Assembly: GCF_002277815.1 (NCBI RefSeq)
Contig: NZ_NKJI01000017.1
Coordinates: forward strand, 1 to 64,000
Source: Pseudomonas sp. ERMR1:02
Lineage (GTDB): Bacteria > Pseudomonadota > Gammaproteobacteria > Pseudomonadales > Pseudomonadaceae
Reading direction: 5' to 3'
DNA: 64,000 bases
Shown: positions 9,268-16,775 of the stretch, piece after piece
How positions within the stretch are numbered: position 1 is the stretch's first letter
Layout: each line of letters begins with the position of its first letter
The notes under the pieces: model-generated
Told to the model about the DNA's origin: nothing
The model's input: the letters and a program-made list of their open reading frames with translations, nothing else
Databases searched by the model: none
Made by a program: the position numbers and the translations under genes

Positions 9268-10013
9268 AATTGTATTTATCGCCACGGGTATTTTCTCCAC
9301 CTTATTCGATAGTACAGATCGGCCAATCAACAGAGCATTTATTGTAAACAACCCTGAACGACCTTGCTCATACAAGAAAACGAAACAATAGGTTTATTAT
9401 CGAAACCCTATTGATCCAGTTAGGAAATTGAAGAAAGCTTAGTTCGTACCTCTCAAATTTTTGGTAAAAAAATCCCCATTTGCATTAACTGCATTTGAGG
9501 TTCTTGTTCCACTTCTTTAATGCGATCTCAAGAGCAGCCATGAGGTGACATGCTGCAGGATCTGAGGGCCACAGCCCCGAAATGTTCATTTTTGAGCACG
9601 TCACCGACAAGCGGTCGCTGGCTGGAGGCCAACGGCAACCGCAATTGCTCATCCACTTCCCCCGTCGAGGCCCATTCCGACTGCGCTGGTTAACTTACAT
9701 GAACCTCGACATTGCCAATTGGATCCACTAGTTGCCCCTCAAGCAAAAAATACGAGCCACAGAGATCAACTATCATTTACACCCTGACTACCAAAACAGT
9801 CATACTATTTTTCGATAATATTGAGCGCGCAGGAGAACGCCATTAAAAACAAGTTCAAGCATATCCTGCCTGATAAACCAACTTCGTAATTAGATGTACT
9901 GCGAGATAGTTAAACTCAGATCAGTTCCCAGCACTTTAAATCCGCCAGGCCTTAAACGTGTTCAAGTCCTGGCGACGCTGTCCCGAAATCTGTCGCCAGG
10001 ATTTTATTTCAAC
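9268..10013. other. Long AT-rich intergenic region
   Basis: About 750 bases without a convincing gene. It is clearly more AT-rich than its surroundings at 9380-9530 and 9730-9900. A stretch on the minus strand (about 9535-9690) has coding-like composition but no start and no recognisable product. The promoter of the membrane protein must lie near 9270-9450. A hairpin ends the region at 9967-10005. Confidence 0.5.
9967..10005. terminator. Hairpin at the 3' end of ohr, twin of the one at 8552
   Basis: Perfect stem TCCTGGCGAC / GTCGCCAGGA, 15-base loop, TTTT on the plus strand and AAAAT on the other side. It shares stem and loop wording (gctgt..gaaatct) with the hairpin at 8552-8597. Confidence 0.55.
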
Positions 10014-10430
10014 TCAAGCGAGCTTGACCACGACGTTGATGTTGTTGCGCGTGGCTTTGGAGTACGGGCAGTACTTATGTCCGGTGTCGACGAGTTTCTG
10101 AGCGGTTTCACGGTCCAGGCCTGGCAGGCTGACATTGAGCCGTGCCTGCAGCAGGTAGCCACCTTCATTGGTGCCCAGGTCGACTTCGGTGTCGACGGCC
10201 ACATCCTTGGGCAGTGCAACTTTCAACTCCTTGGCCGCAACGCCCATCGCGCCGATAAAGCAGGCTGACCAGCCGGCAGCGAACAATTGCTCCGGATTGG
10301 TGCCACCGCCCCCCGCGCCCGGGGACGACAGTTTGATATCGAGAATGCCGTCCGAGCTTTTGGATGCGCCGTCCCGGCCGCCCGTGGTGTGGGTTTTGGC
10401 GGTGTACAGTACTTTGTCGAGCTGGGTCAT
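10014..10430 (-). CDS. ohr: Organic hydroperoxide resistance protein Ohr
   Basis: 138 residues, OsmC/Ohr family thiol peroxidase that reduces organic and fatty acid hydroperoxides using lipoyl proteins as electron donors. The two reactive cysteines are C57 (in SACFIGAM) and C121 (in YCPYSKATR), the typical Ohr spacing, and the glycine-rich AGGGGTNPEQLF loop is present. Start ATG has GGAGATCATC upstream. No ohrR neighbour is seen in the window. Confidence 0.93.
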   Translation of the reverse strand: MTQLDKVLYTAKTHTTGGRDGASKSSDGILDIKLSSPGAGGGGTNPEQLFAAGWSACFIGAMGVAAKELKVALPKDVAVDTEVDLGTNEGGYLLQARLNVSLPGLDRETAQKLVDTGHKYCPYSKATRNNINVVVKLA

Positions 10431-11105
10431 GATGATCTCCTGATTGAATTGAGGTCTATGCGAGTTCAGGTGAATCAGAAAAACGGTCTTGAAGCCTGAT
10501 GCCGGTCATTCAATATAGACGTCGCTGTTCGACCTGTAGCTCGATCCGACAAAGGCACCTTTTCGCTGATTGCGGGAGCGGCGGTGCGACTTGCTCGCGA
10601 AGGCTTTGTGTCAGGCGAAGAGGGTTTTGAGGGTGTACATATCCATTCCTGCGGTAACGGCCACTGACGGTTTCGCCCTTACGGCGAGTCCCTTTTCCAA
10701 ACGCCGAAAAGGAACCAAAAGGCTTTGCCCCACCACTCGGTGCCTCGCTTAGGCTCGGCATACCCTCACTCCGGCATTGCTCCGTGGGTCGCCGCGATGG
10801 GCCGTCCCTGGCCCAGCGCGGCTAAACCGGCGTCCTGCCGGTTTACCCACGGAGCAATGCCTGCGTTCGGCCATCGTGGTTTAACGGGGCGCCTGGATCA
10901 AAAGCCAAAGCGAGGCGGCCTGACAGCCGACCTGATTTCAAGTAAACGCATTCCACCTGTGGGAGCGAGCCTGCTCGCGATGGACGTCAACGAAAACGCG
11001 CCCTGTCTGAATGATCGCGTTGTCTGGACGTTTTTCGCGAGCAGGCTCGCTCCTACAGGAGGCTGTTCCAAGTGACTCGCTGTAAGGGCGAAACCCTGAG
11101 TCGCC
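10431..11105. repeat. Long conserved intergenic repeat region, interrupted by an IS
   Basis: No gene. From about 10635 it holds a palindromic-type long repeat (catatccattcctgcggtaa, then cggtttcgcccttacggcga, ccgaaaaggaaccaaaaggc and facing arms gctccgtgggt / acccacggagc near 10784 and 10846). The inverse wording recurs after the IS at 12483-12510 and in the intergenic region at 53625-53905. A REP doublet (10957-11058) is nested in it. Confidence 0.6.
10957..11058. repeat. REP doublet, GAGC/GCTC subtype
   Basis: Arms gtgggagcgagcctgctcgc and gcgagcaggctcgctcctac, nested in the longer intergenic repeat upstream of the IS. Confidence 0.85.
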
Positions 11106-12478
11106 GAGACTGTCAGAAATTTTGTGTTCGGGCATAACATGTTGAAAAGGAGCATGTATGCCGACCAAGAAGAAAACGGCCTCGGAGGCCAAACCCGAGC
11201 TTCCTTCGATCCCGAAGGAGCTGATTGATCAGTTCGTCAAAGGTCCAATGAGCGCCGAGGCGATTCAGGACGCCGCGATGGCGTTCAAAAAGGCGCTGAT
11301 TGAACGAGCCCTTGGCGCCGAACTGGGTCACCACCTTGGCTATCTTCAGGGCGCACAGCGCCCTGAAGAGACGAGTAACCAGCGCAACGGCACAAGCGGC
11401 AAGACCGTGTTGACCGACGATGGCCCGCTGCGGCTGGACATCCCGAGGGATCGCGACGGCAGCTTTGCGCCGATCCTGATTCCCAAACACGAGCGTCGTT
11501 TTACGGGTTTCGATGACAAGATCATTGCCATGTACGCCCGTGGCATGACCGTTCGCGAGATCCGGGCATTCCTTTCGGAGCAGTACGGGACTGACGTTTC
11601 CCATGATTTCATCAGCTCGGTCACCGACGCGGTCTTAGAGGAAGTTGCTGCCTGGCAGCAACGCCCACTTGAGCCGATGTATCCGGTGATTTTCTTCGAT
11701 GCTCTGCGGGTCAAAATCCGTGAGGAAGGGCTGGTTCGCAACAAGGCCATTTACCTGGCGTTAGGGGTACTGCCAGACGGCACCCGAGATATCTTGGGCA
11801 TTTGGATTGAGAACACTGAGGGGGCCAAGTTCTGGATGAAGGTCTTCAACGACCTCAAAACCCGAGGCGTCGAAGATGTGCTAATCGCGGTGACCGATGG
11901 CCTCAAAGGCATGCCAGAAGCCTTGAGCGCGGTGTATCCGACAGCGACCTTGCAGACCTGCATTGTGCATCTGATCCGCAACAGTCTTGATTACGCCGCC
12001 TGGGACAAGCGCCGTGAATTGGCCAAAGCCCTCAAGCCGATTTACCAAGCGCTTAATGTAGAAGCTGCCGAGCAAGCGCTGGACGCATTCGAAACCGGGC
12101 CTTGGGGCAAGCAGTACCCCACAGTCGTAGCCGCTTGGAGACGCGCCTGGGATCGAGTCATCCCGTTTTTCGTCTTCCCGCCTGGCATCAGAAAAGTGAT
12201 CTACACCACCAATGCCATCGAGAGCATCAATGCTCAGCTGCGCAAGATCATCAAGACAAGAGGCCACTTCCCGACTGACGATGCGGCAACAAAGCTGATT
12301 TGGCTGGCACTGCAAAACATCACTGCCAATTGGGGCAGCGCGGCGCACGACTGGAAGACAGCCATGAATCAATTTGCGATTCTTTATGGAGATCGATTTA
12401 CCAGGTCAAACTGGTGAAATGAGGGCTTGCCTGACGGCAGGCCGTTACCGGCCCGCACACAAAATATCTGACACTCCC
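11106..12478 (+). mobile_element. IS256-family insertion sequence
   Basis: About 1.37 kb. Imperfect terminal inverted repeats: left end from 11106 (GActGTCAGAaATTTTGTG core) and right end to 12478 (CACAAAATaTCTGACAcTC core), matching at about 22 of 25 positions. The bases GTCGCC occur directly outside both ends (GAGTCGCC left, TGGTCGCC right), an imperfect 8-bp target duplication. It encodes one transposase and is inserted in the long intergenic repeat that resumes at 12479. Confidence 0.85.
11158..12417 (+). CDS. IS256-family transposase
   Basis: 419 residues, full length for the family. DDE active-site neighbourhoods are visible: the first Asp in PVIFFDALRVKIR, the second in VLIAVTDGLKGMPEAL and the Glu in TTNAIESINAQLRK. 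The CIVHLIRN segment typical of IS256 mutator transposases follows the second Asp. A good ribosome site (AAAAGGAG) precedes the ATG. The frame is intact, so the element could be active. Confidence 0.95.
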   Translation: MPTKKKTASEAKPELPSIPKELIDQFVKGPMSAEAIQDAAMAFKKALIERALGAELGHHLGYLQGAQRPEETSNQRNGTSGKTVLTDDGPLRLDIPRDRDGSFAPILIPKHERRFTGFDDKIIAMYARGMTVREIRAFLSEQYGTDVSHDFISSVTDAVLEEVAAWQQRPLEPMYPVIFFDALRVKIREEGLVRNKAIYLALGVLPDGTRDILGIWIENTEGAKFWMKVFNDLKTRGVEDVLIAVTDGLKGMPEALSAVYPTATLQTCIVHLIRNSLDYAAWDKRRELAKALKPIYQALNVEAAEQALDAFETGPWGKQYPTVVAAWRRAWDRVIPFFVFPPGIRKVIYTTNAIESINAQLRKIIKTRGHFPTDDAATKLIWLALQNITANWGSAAHDWKTAMNQFAILYGDRFTRSNW

Positions 12479-12523
12479 TGGTCGCCGTTACCGCGGCAAT
12501 GGATATGTTCCCCGCCAAAGCCT

Positions 12524-12583
12524 CAAACCTCAACAAACCTCAAACCTCAAACCTCAAACCTCAAACCTCAAACCTCAAACCCT
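12524..12583. repeat. 7-bp tandem repeat (ACCTCAA)n
   Basis: Six to eight tandem copies of ACCTCAA, with one short unit, immediately 3' of the small secreted-protein gene on the minus strand. Likely variable in copy number. Confidence 0.8.
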
Positions 12584-12912
12584 CACTTACGCGCCAACTT
12601 ATACCGAACGCAATCTTCATAAAAACTCTCCCGCAAAGCTGCAGGCTTGATCCGCGTGGGACTGTCATAAGTCTGCTCTGTAATTCCCATAGCCATCATG
12701 CGCATCCATGACTTGGCAAACTTGTAAGCCTGAATCTTCTGCCGCGCCGCATACAACGAAACGCCGGACAACTTGAGCTCCTGCGCTCTTGCCGCGGTAC
12801 CCGCCCCCCAACTGCACATATAACGATCATTGGGCATCAGCTCCCTGGCCTGGGCAGACACTGCAAGACTCGCGATACCGACCGAGATCAACGCGATCCA
12901 TATAATGCGCAT
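12583..12912 (-). CDS. Small secreted protein of unknown function
   Basis: 109 residues with a clear signal peptide (MRIIWIALISVGIASLAVSA, cleavage after AQA). The mature part has two cysteines (YMCSWG and YEDCVRY) that could form one disulfide. The C-terminus abuts a 7-bp tandem repeat. I recognise no family. It is followed (in map order) by about 270 bases with no visible gene. Confidence 0.7.
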   Translation of the reverse strand: MRIIWIALISVGIASLAVSAQARELMPNDRYMCSWGAGTAARAQELKLSGVSLYAARQKIQAYKFAKSWMRMMAMGITEQTYDSPTRIKPAALRESFYEDCVRYKLARK

Positions 12913-13184
12913 TCGCTTTTCACCCTAACCGACTGAAATTTAAGCGATTCTGGGGACAAGCGAGCAACCTGGGGGCCAGCATAATGCCTTACTGCGCATT
13001 CTCTGAGCCCACGTCAGCAAACGAGAGTCATTTTCTTACGTCTCGCCCCCCGCTACGCGGAGTTTCTGCTTTACGCTCCCGCAGAGATCACACCCGACTG
13101 TCCACTCATGGCAGGTTCGACCCTTCATCGCTGGGGTTTCGAGCGACTACGGCGGAACGAAAGTAATTGGTCGAAGCAAACACA

Positions 13185-13520
13185 CTATTTTTGCTGATGC
13201 AGGTATTTCTGAATTGCGTCAATTTCAAGTTTGCTTGGCTTTGCACCGTTGTCAGACTTGAAGCCAGCGCCAGCCCAATGCGGCATTGGCGCCTTCAGAG
13301 GCTGTCCATGGTCGTCGATACCGCTCAACACCGCTCGCTCAAATACTTTTGATTTCCATTCACTGGCATCTCCGGCTAGCTTAGGCGCCGATCCTCCCAT
13401 GCCTCGAGCCCCGTGACAGACAATGCAGTTATCTTGAAAAAGTGTTTCGCCATCTGGCGGTGATGCCATTGCCGATGAGCAGATAAGTAGGGTTATGAAT
13501 GTAACAAATGCGCATTTCAT
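13185..13520 (-). CDS. Small periplasmic cytochrome c
   Basis: 111 residues from the Met at 13520. Signal peptide (MKCAFVTFITLLICSSAMAS), then one haem c site CIVCH about 20 residues into the mature protein, and a probable Met ligand in APMPHW. This is a class I cytochrome c5-like monohaem electron carrier of the periplasm. It stands alone, so the partner oxidase or reductase is unknown. Confidence 0.88.
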   Translation of the reverse strand: MKCAFVTFITLLICSSAMASPPDGETLFQDNCIVCHGARGMGGSAPKLAGDASEWKSKVFERAVLSGIDDHGQPLKAPMPHWAGAGFKSDNGAKPSKLEIDAIQKYLHQQK

Positions 13521-13834
13521 TTTAGGCTCCTGGCGACCCAACAGTGACGTGAGCTGCTTAGGGGGCGCTAAGTTAAAGCCTAGCAGGAGGCGAATGACGA
13601 TGGAGCGAGAGAATTTCAGGTAACGAAAAGCCCGGCCCTGGGCCGTAATGCTGTTCAGTTAAGCGAGAATGATCCACTGTAGGAGCGAGCCTGCTCGCGA
13701 AGACGGACTGGCATTCAACATCGATGTTGGCTGGACGGTCGCCTTCGCGAGCAAGCTTCGCTCCTACAGGAGATCTGCGTCGCTCCAAAGACCCTATGGG
13801 CAAACTCGATCACAGCGCTCTATGATTGAACCCC
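13521..13834. repeat. Intergenic region with REP doublet at 13677-13769
   Basis: Arms gtaggagcgagcctgctcgc and gcgagcaagcttcgctccta; the right arm carries a one-base insertion. The rest must hold the promoters of the cytochrome c gene and of the 13835 gene; no other gene is seen. Confidence 0.75.
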
Positions 13835-14236
13835 ATGACCACCTCTGCTCCGATACGCCAACCCTGCCCGCCCGGCGCCTGCGATTGCGGGCGTGACCCG
13901 TTGCTGCAAACACCGGGTGCGGACGCGCGCATCCTGTTTCTGACGCGCACGGAAGAGAAGCGCCTGATCGAGCGTCTGGAAAACCTGCAAAGCCTCAAAG
14001 ACCTGGAGCACCTGCAACGGCGGATGTTCGAGCAACTGGGCATCCGCATCGACATCGTGCCCAGCTTCAACGAAGTGCGAACCATGCGTGGTATCGGCAT
14101 CTACGTCGGAGAACTGCCGGGGCTGTGCCGTAAAACCCGCGCATCGATCCCGGCCGCGATCCGCCGCGCCATGGAAAAGCGCCCGGAAATCGCCTACGAA
14201 GTGCTCAACGCCAATGACCTGTTGCGGGATGCATGA
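13835..14236 (+). CDS. Conserved hypothetical protein with N-terminal CxxxxCxC
   Basis: About 133 residues from the ATG at 13835 (a TTG at 13826 is in frame). Near the N-terminus CPPGACDCGRDPLL places three cysteines as C-x4-C-x-C, a possible metal or FeS site; the body is helical and charged with no recognised motif. Its TGA overlaps the ATG of the HD-domain gene (ATGATGA), so the two are translationally coupled. Confidence 0.72.
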   Translation: MTTSAPIRQPCPPGACDCGRDPLLQTPGADARILFLTRTEEKRLIERLENLQSLKDLEHLQRRMFEQLGIRIDIVPSFNEVRTMRGIGIYVGELPGLCRKTRASIPAAIRRAMEKRPEIAYEVLNANDLLRDA

Positions 14237-14770
14237 TGAACCCTGTTCTGGAATTCCCCATCACCGACGAAATACTCACGTCGTTCGCGCTGGCGGTCGG
14301 CACTGACCTGCAGGGCTATCGCAATCACATCTATCGCGTGCTGAATTTCTATTGCGCGCTCAGCGGTACCGAACAGCCCGGTGAGGCCGTGCAAATCGCG
14401 GCGGCGTTTCACGACCTGGGCATTTGGACCGACAACACCCTCGACTACCTGCCCCCTCGGTTCGCCTGGCCACGCATTATCTCGACACCCGGCAACGCGG
14501 CGACCTCAATAGCGAAGTGAATGGGCTGATTCTGGAGCACCACAAGGTGCGCCCTATCGATCGGAACACGCGACGACCGTTGAGACTTTCCGGCGAGCCG
14601 ATCTGATTGATGTGTCCCTGGGACTGGTGCGCTTCGGCCTGCCACGGGCGTTTATCAAAACGGTGCAGTCGACGTTTCCCGATCATGGTTTTCACGCAAT
14701 GCTGATCAGACTTTGCGCACGGCAATTCATTCGCTCTCCGCTGCGCCCGCTGCCCATGTTGCGCTGGTGA
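14233..14770 (+). pseudogene. HD-domain hydrolase, two frameshifts
   Basis: The N-terminal frame contains a His-Asp pair (AAAFHDLGIWTDNTLDYLP) typical of HD metal-dependent phosphohydrolases. Homologous sequence continues in a second frame (SVRLATHYLDTRQRGDLN, ILEHHKVR) and then a third (YRSEHATTVETFRRADLIDV to PLPMLRW, TGA at 14768). The breaks fall at the C5 run 14452-14456 and the C3 run 14552-14554; adding one C at each gives a 179-180 residue protein. Substrate unknown. Confidence 0.75.
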
Positions 14771-14973
14771 AACAGGCGTCCATCACACCCCTTGAAAATA
14801 CCCCGAAACAGGATCAGCGGTCGTACGCGCGATGCGGCGCGCTGCTATGCCTTCACATGGGAGCTTTCGCTACACACCAGCCAGGACGGAACTGGAAACC
14901 CTGCGAATCTGGTCCAGGCGCCAACCAGATGAGTGAAGGAAAACAGGTGCCAATCCGCAACAGGAGGTGGCAA

Positions 14974-15252
14974 ATGTTATTCATCGTCACTTGGTCGATC
15001 AGCCCGGACAATCGCAATGCTGCAGTCGAACGCTTTCTCAAGACCGGTGGAACACCACCGGCCGGCGTCACGATGAAGGGACGCTGGCATGCCGTCGGTA
15101 GCTCGGCCGGTTTTGGCGTTGCCGAGGCCAGTGATGTGGTGCCGATTCAGCAATGGGTGCTGGAGTGGAACGACCTCATGAACATGGAAGTCCACGCGGC
15201 ATTGACCGATGAACAGATAGCGCCGCTGCTGGCAGGCATTTCCGGCAAATAA
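14974..15252 (+). CDS. DUF3303-family protein
   Basis: 92 residues, start fixed by the strong CAGGAGGTGG site before the ATG at 14974. Sequence MLFIVTWSISPDNRNAAVERF and HAVGSSAGFGVAE is that of the small alpha/beta DUF3303 proteins, which resemble dimeric ferredoxin-like barrels. Cytosolic; function not known. Confidence 0.8.
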   Translation: MLFIVTWSISPDNRNAAVERFLKTGGTPPAGVTMKGRWHAVGSSAGFGVAEASDVVPIQQWVLEWNDLMNMEVHAALTDEQIAPLLAGISGK

Positions 15253-15399
15253 TCGTCATTGGGGCGGCGGGTGCTGCTCGCCGCCTTATCGCTCGAGTTC
15301 AAAACAGCCGACTGGATTTTTAACGATTTGAACCTACGCTCTTTTCCCGGGACTCCATATTTGCAGCGCTGTCGGGGAACGGATCTCGGTATAGACGCC

Positions 15400-15930
15400 A
15401 TGCAGCCAACAGTAACCGCTCTGCCCGTCGTCACCCTTGCTCGCCCAGTGCTATCAGCAAGCCTGGGCGGGCGGGATCATGCGTTATGAAATCGGCACCA
15501 ATAATACCGGCCTCGCCAACGCCGGGGCCGCTGCTCGGGCCCAGGGACCTTCGACCATTGCCGGCAACCAGACGATGCCCGTTCGACCACCATCGACGCA
15601 GGCTTCAAGGACACCTGGCACCTGTCGCTTGGCGCGCAATACCAGGCCACCCGGCAACTCCCGTGGAACCTGGGTGTGGCTTACGACAGCAGTGCCGTTT
15701 CGGACAGCAGGCGCTCGGTGATCGCGCCAATGGCCGAATCCTGGCGCATTGCGACGGGAGCCACCTATGCTCTGAACAGGGACACCGACGTCAACGTCAG
15801 TTGGGCCATGATCTGGATGGGCGACATGCCGGTGGACCAGACCAAATCTGTGTCGGGCAATCGAATTTCCGGTCAATTCGACAACGCCTGGATTCATGCC
15901 GTGACCGGAAACATGACCTGGCGTTTCTGA
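15400..15930 (+). pseudogene. FadL/OmpP1-type outer membrane transporter, internally deleted
   Basis: Start of a FadL-family protein (signal peptide MQPTVTALPVVT, then AWAGGIMRYEIGTNNTGLAN and ARAQGPSTIAGN in a shifted frame) joins at about 15570 to its C-terminal strands (TTIDAGFKDTWHLSLGAQYQ, LPWNLGVAYDSS, ending VTGNMTWRF with a terminal Phe as in outer membrane proteins). Roughly the central 250-300 residues of the usual 430 or so are missing, and there is an extra frameshift in the signal peptide near 15436. Cannot form a complete barrel. Confidence 0.8.
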
Positions 15931-15976
15931 TTGTCTGCTAACGAAATAAGACTTAATCCAAGGAGCACACAGCACT

Positions 15977-16651
15977 ATGAACCTGTCCCGCAAATTGCTC
16001 GTCGGCGCTGCACTGACCGGGCTCCTGCTCGGTGGTTGCACCTCCAAAGTCACCGAGAAGGAGCAGTACTCCGGCTTCCTGTCCAACTACAACAACCTGC
16101 AAGAGGTCGCCACGCCCAGCGGCGGAACGGCAATGCGCTGGGTGAGCCCGTCGTGGAACCCGAACGCGTATGACACGGTGGCCTTCAACCGGCTGGAACT
16201 CTATCCGGCGCCCAAGCCCAATGAACAGGTCAACAAGAAGACGTTGGACGACATTCAGAACTACATGACCAGCAAAGCCAAAGCCACGCTGGGGCAAAAA
16301 TACCGGGTGGTTTCCAGCGCGAGCGCAGCACCGGCCGGTGCGAAAACGCTGATCATGCGCGCCGCCATCACCGGGGTCAGCGCCTCGAACGCAGGCATGC
16401 AATGGTATGAAGTGGTGCCCATCGCAGCGGTGGTCGGAGCGACTCAGGCCGCCACCGGCCACCGGGACCAGGACACCGAACTGTTTATCGAGGCCGAGTT
16501 CATCGACGCGAAAAACAATCAGACAGTGGCAAAGGTAGTGCGCAAGGTATTCGGCAAGCAGCTCTCGAATGAAAGCCAAAAAGTCACCGCTCAGGACTTC
16601 AAGGCGGCAATCGACAAGCTGGGCACTGACTTCCAGGCGTTTATAAAATAA
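15977..16651 (+). CDS. DUF3313 lipoprotein
   Basis: 224 residues with a lipoprotein signal (MNLSRKLLVGAALTGLLLGG, lipobox LGGC). The remainder matches the DUF3313 pattern (YSGFLSNYNNLQ, AMRWVSPSWNPNAYDTVAFN, LIMRAAITGV, FIEAEFIDAKNNQTVAKVVRK). AAGGAG lies 8 bases before the ATG. Periplasmic or outer membrane anchored; role unknown. Confidence 0.88.
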   Translation: MNLSRKLLVGAALTGLLLGGCTSKVTEKEQYSGFLSNYNNLQEVATPSGGTAMRWVSPSWNPNAYDTVAFNRLELYPAPKPNEQVNKKTLDDIQNYMTSKAKATLGQKYRVVSSASAAPAGAKTLIMRAAITGVSASNAGMQWYEVVPIAAVVGATQAATGHRDQDTELFIEAEFIDAKNNQTVAKVVRKVFGKQLSNESQKVTAQDFKAAIDKLGTDFQAFIK

Positions 16652-16664
16652 CTGGATTGCTTTT

Positions 16665-16765
16665 CTGTAGGAGCGAGCTTGCTCGCGAAGGTCGTGAACG
16701 ATAACGCGTAAACCAGATGCCCAACATCGCCCTCTGGTTTTTCGCGAGCAAGCTCGCTCCTACAG
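16665..16765. repeat. REP doublet, GAGC/GCTC subtype
   Basis: Arms gtaggagcgagcttgctcgc and gcgagcaagctcgctcctac between the convergent DUF3313 and ligD genes. Confidence 0.88.
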
Positions 16766-16775
16766 AGGCGTACGA

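Noticed and set aside
9535..9690. Minus-strand coding-like stretch (ASTGEVDEQLRLPLASSQRP)
   Set aside because: No start, no recognised motif and AT-rich surroundings; not enough evidence for a gene or remnant.
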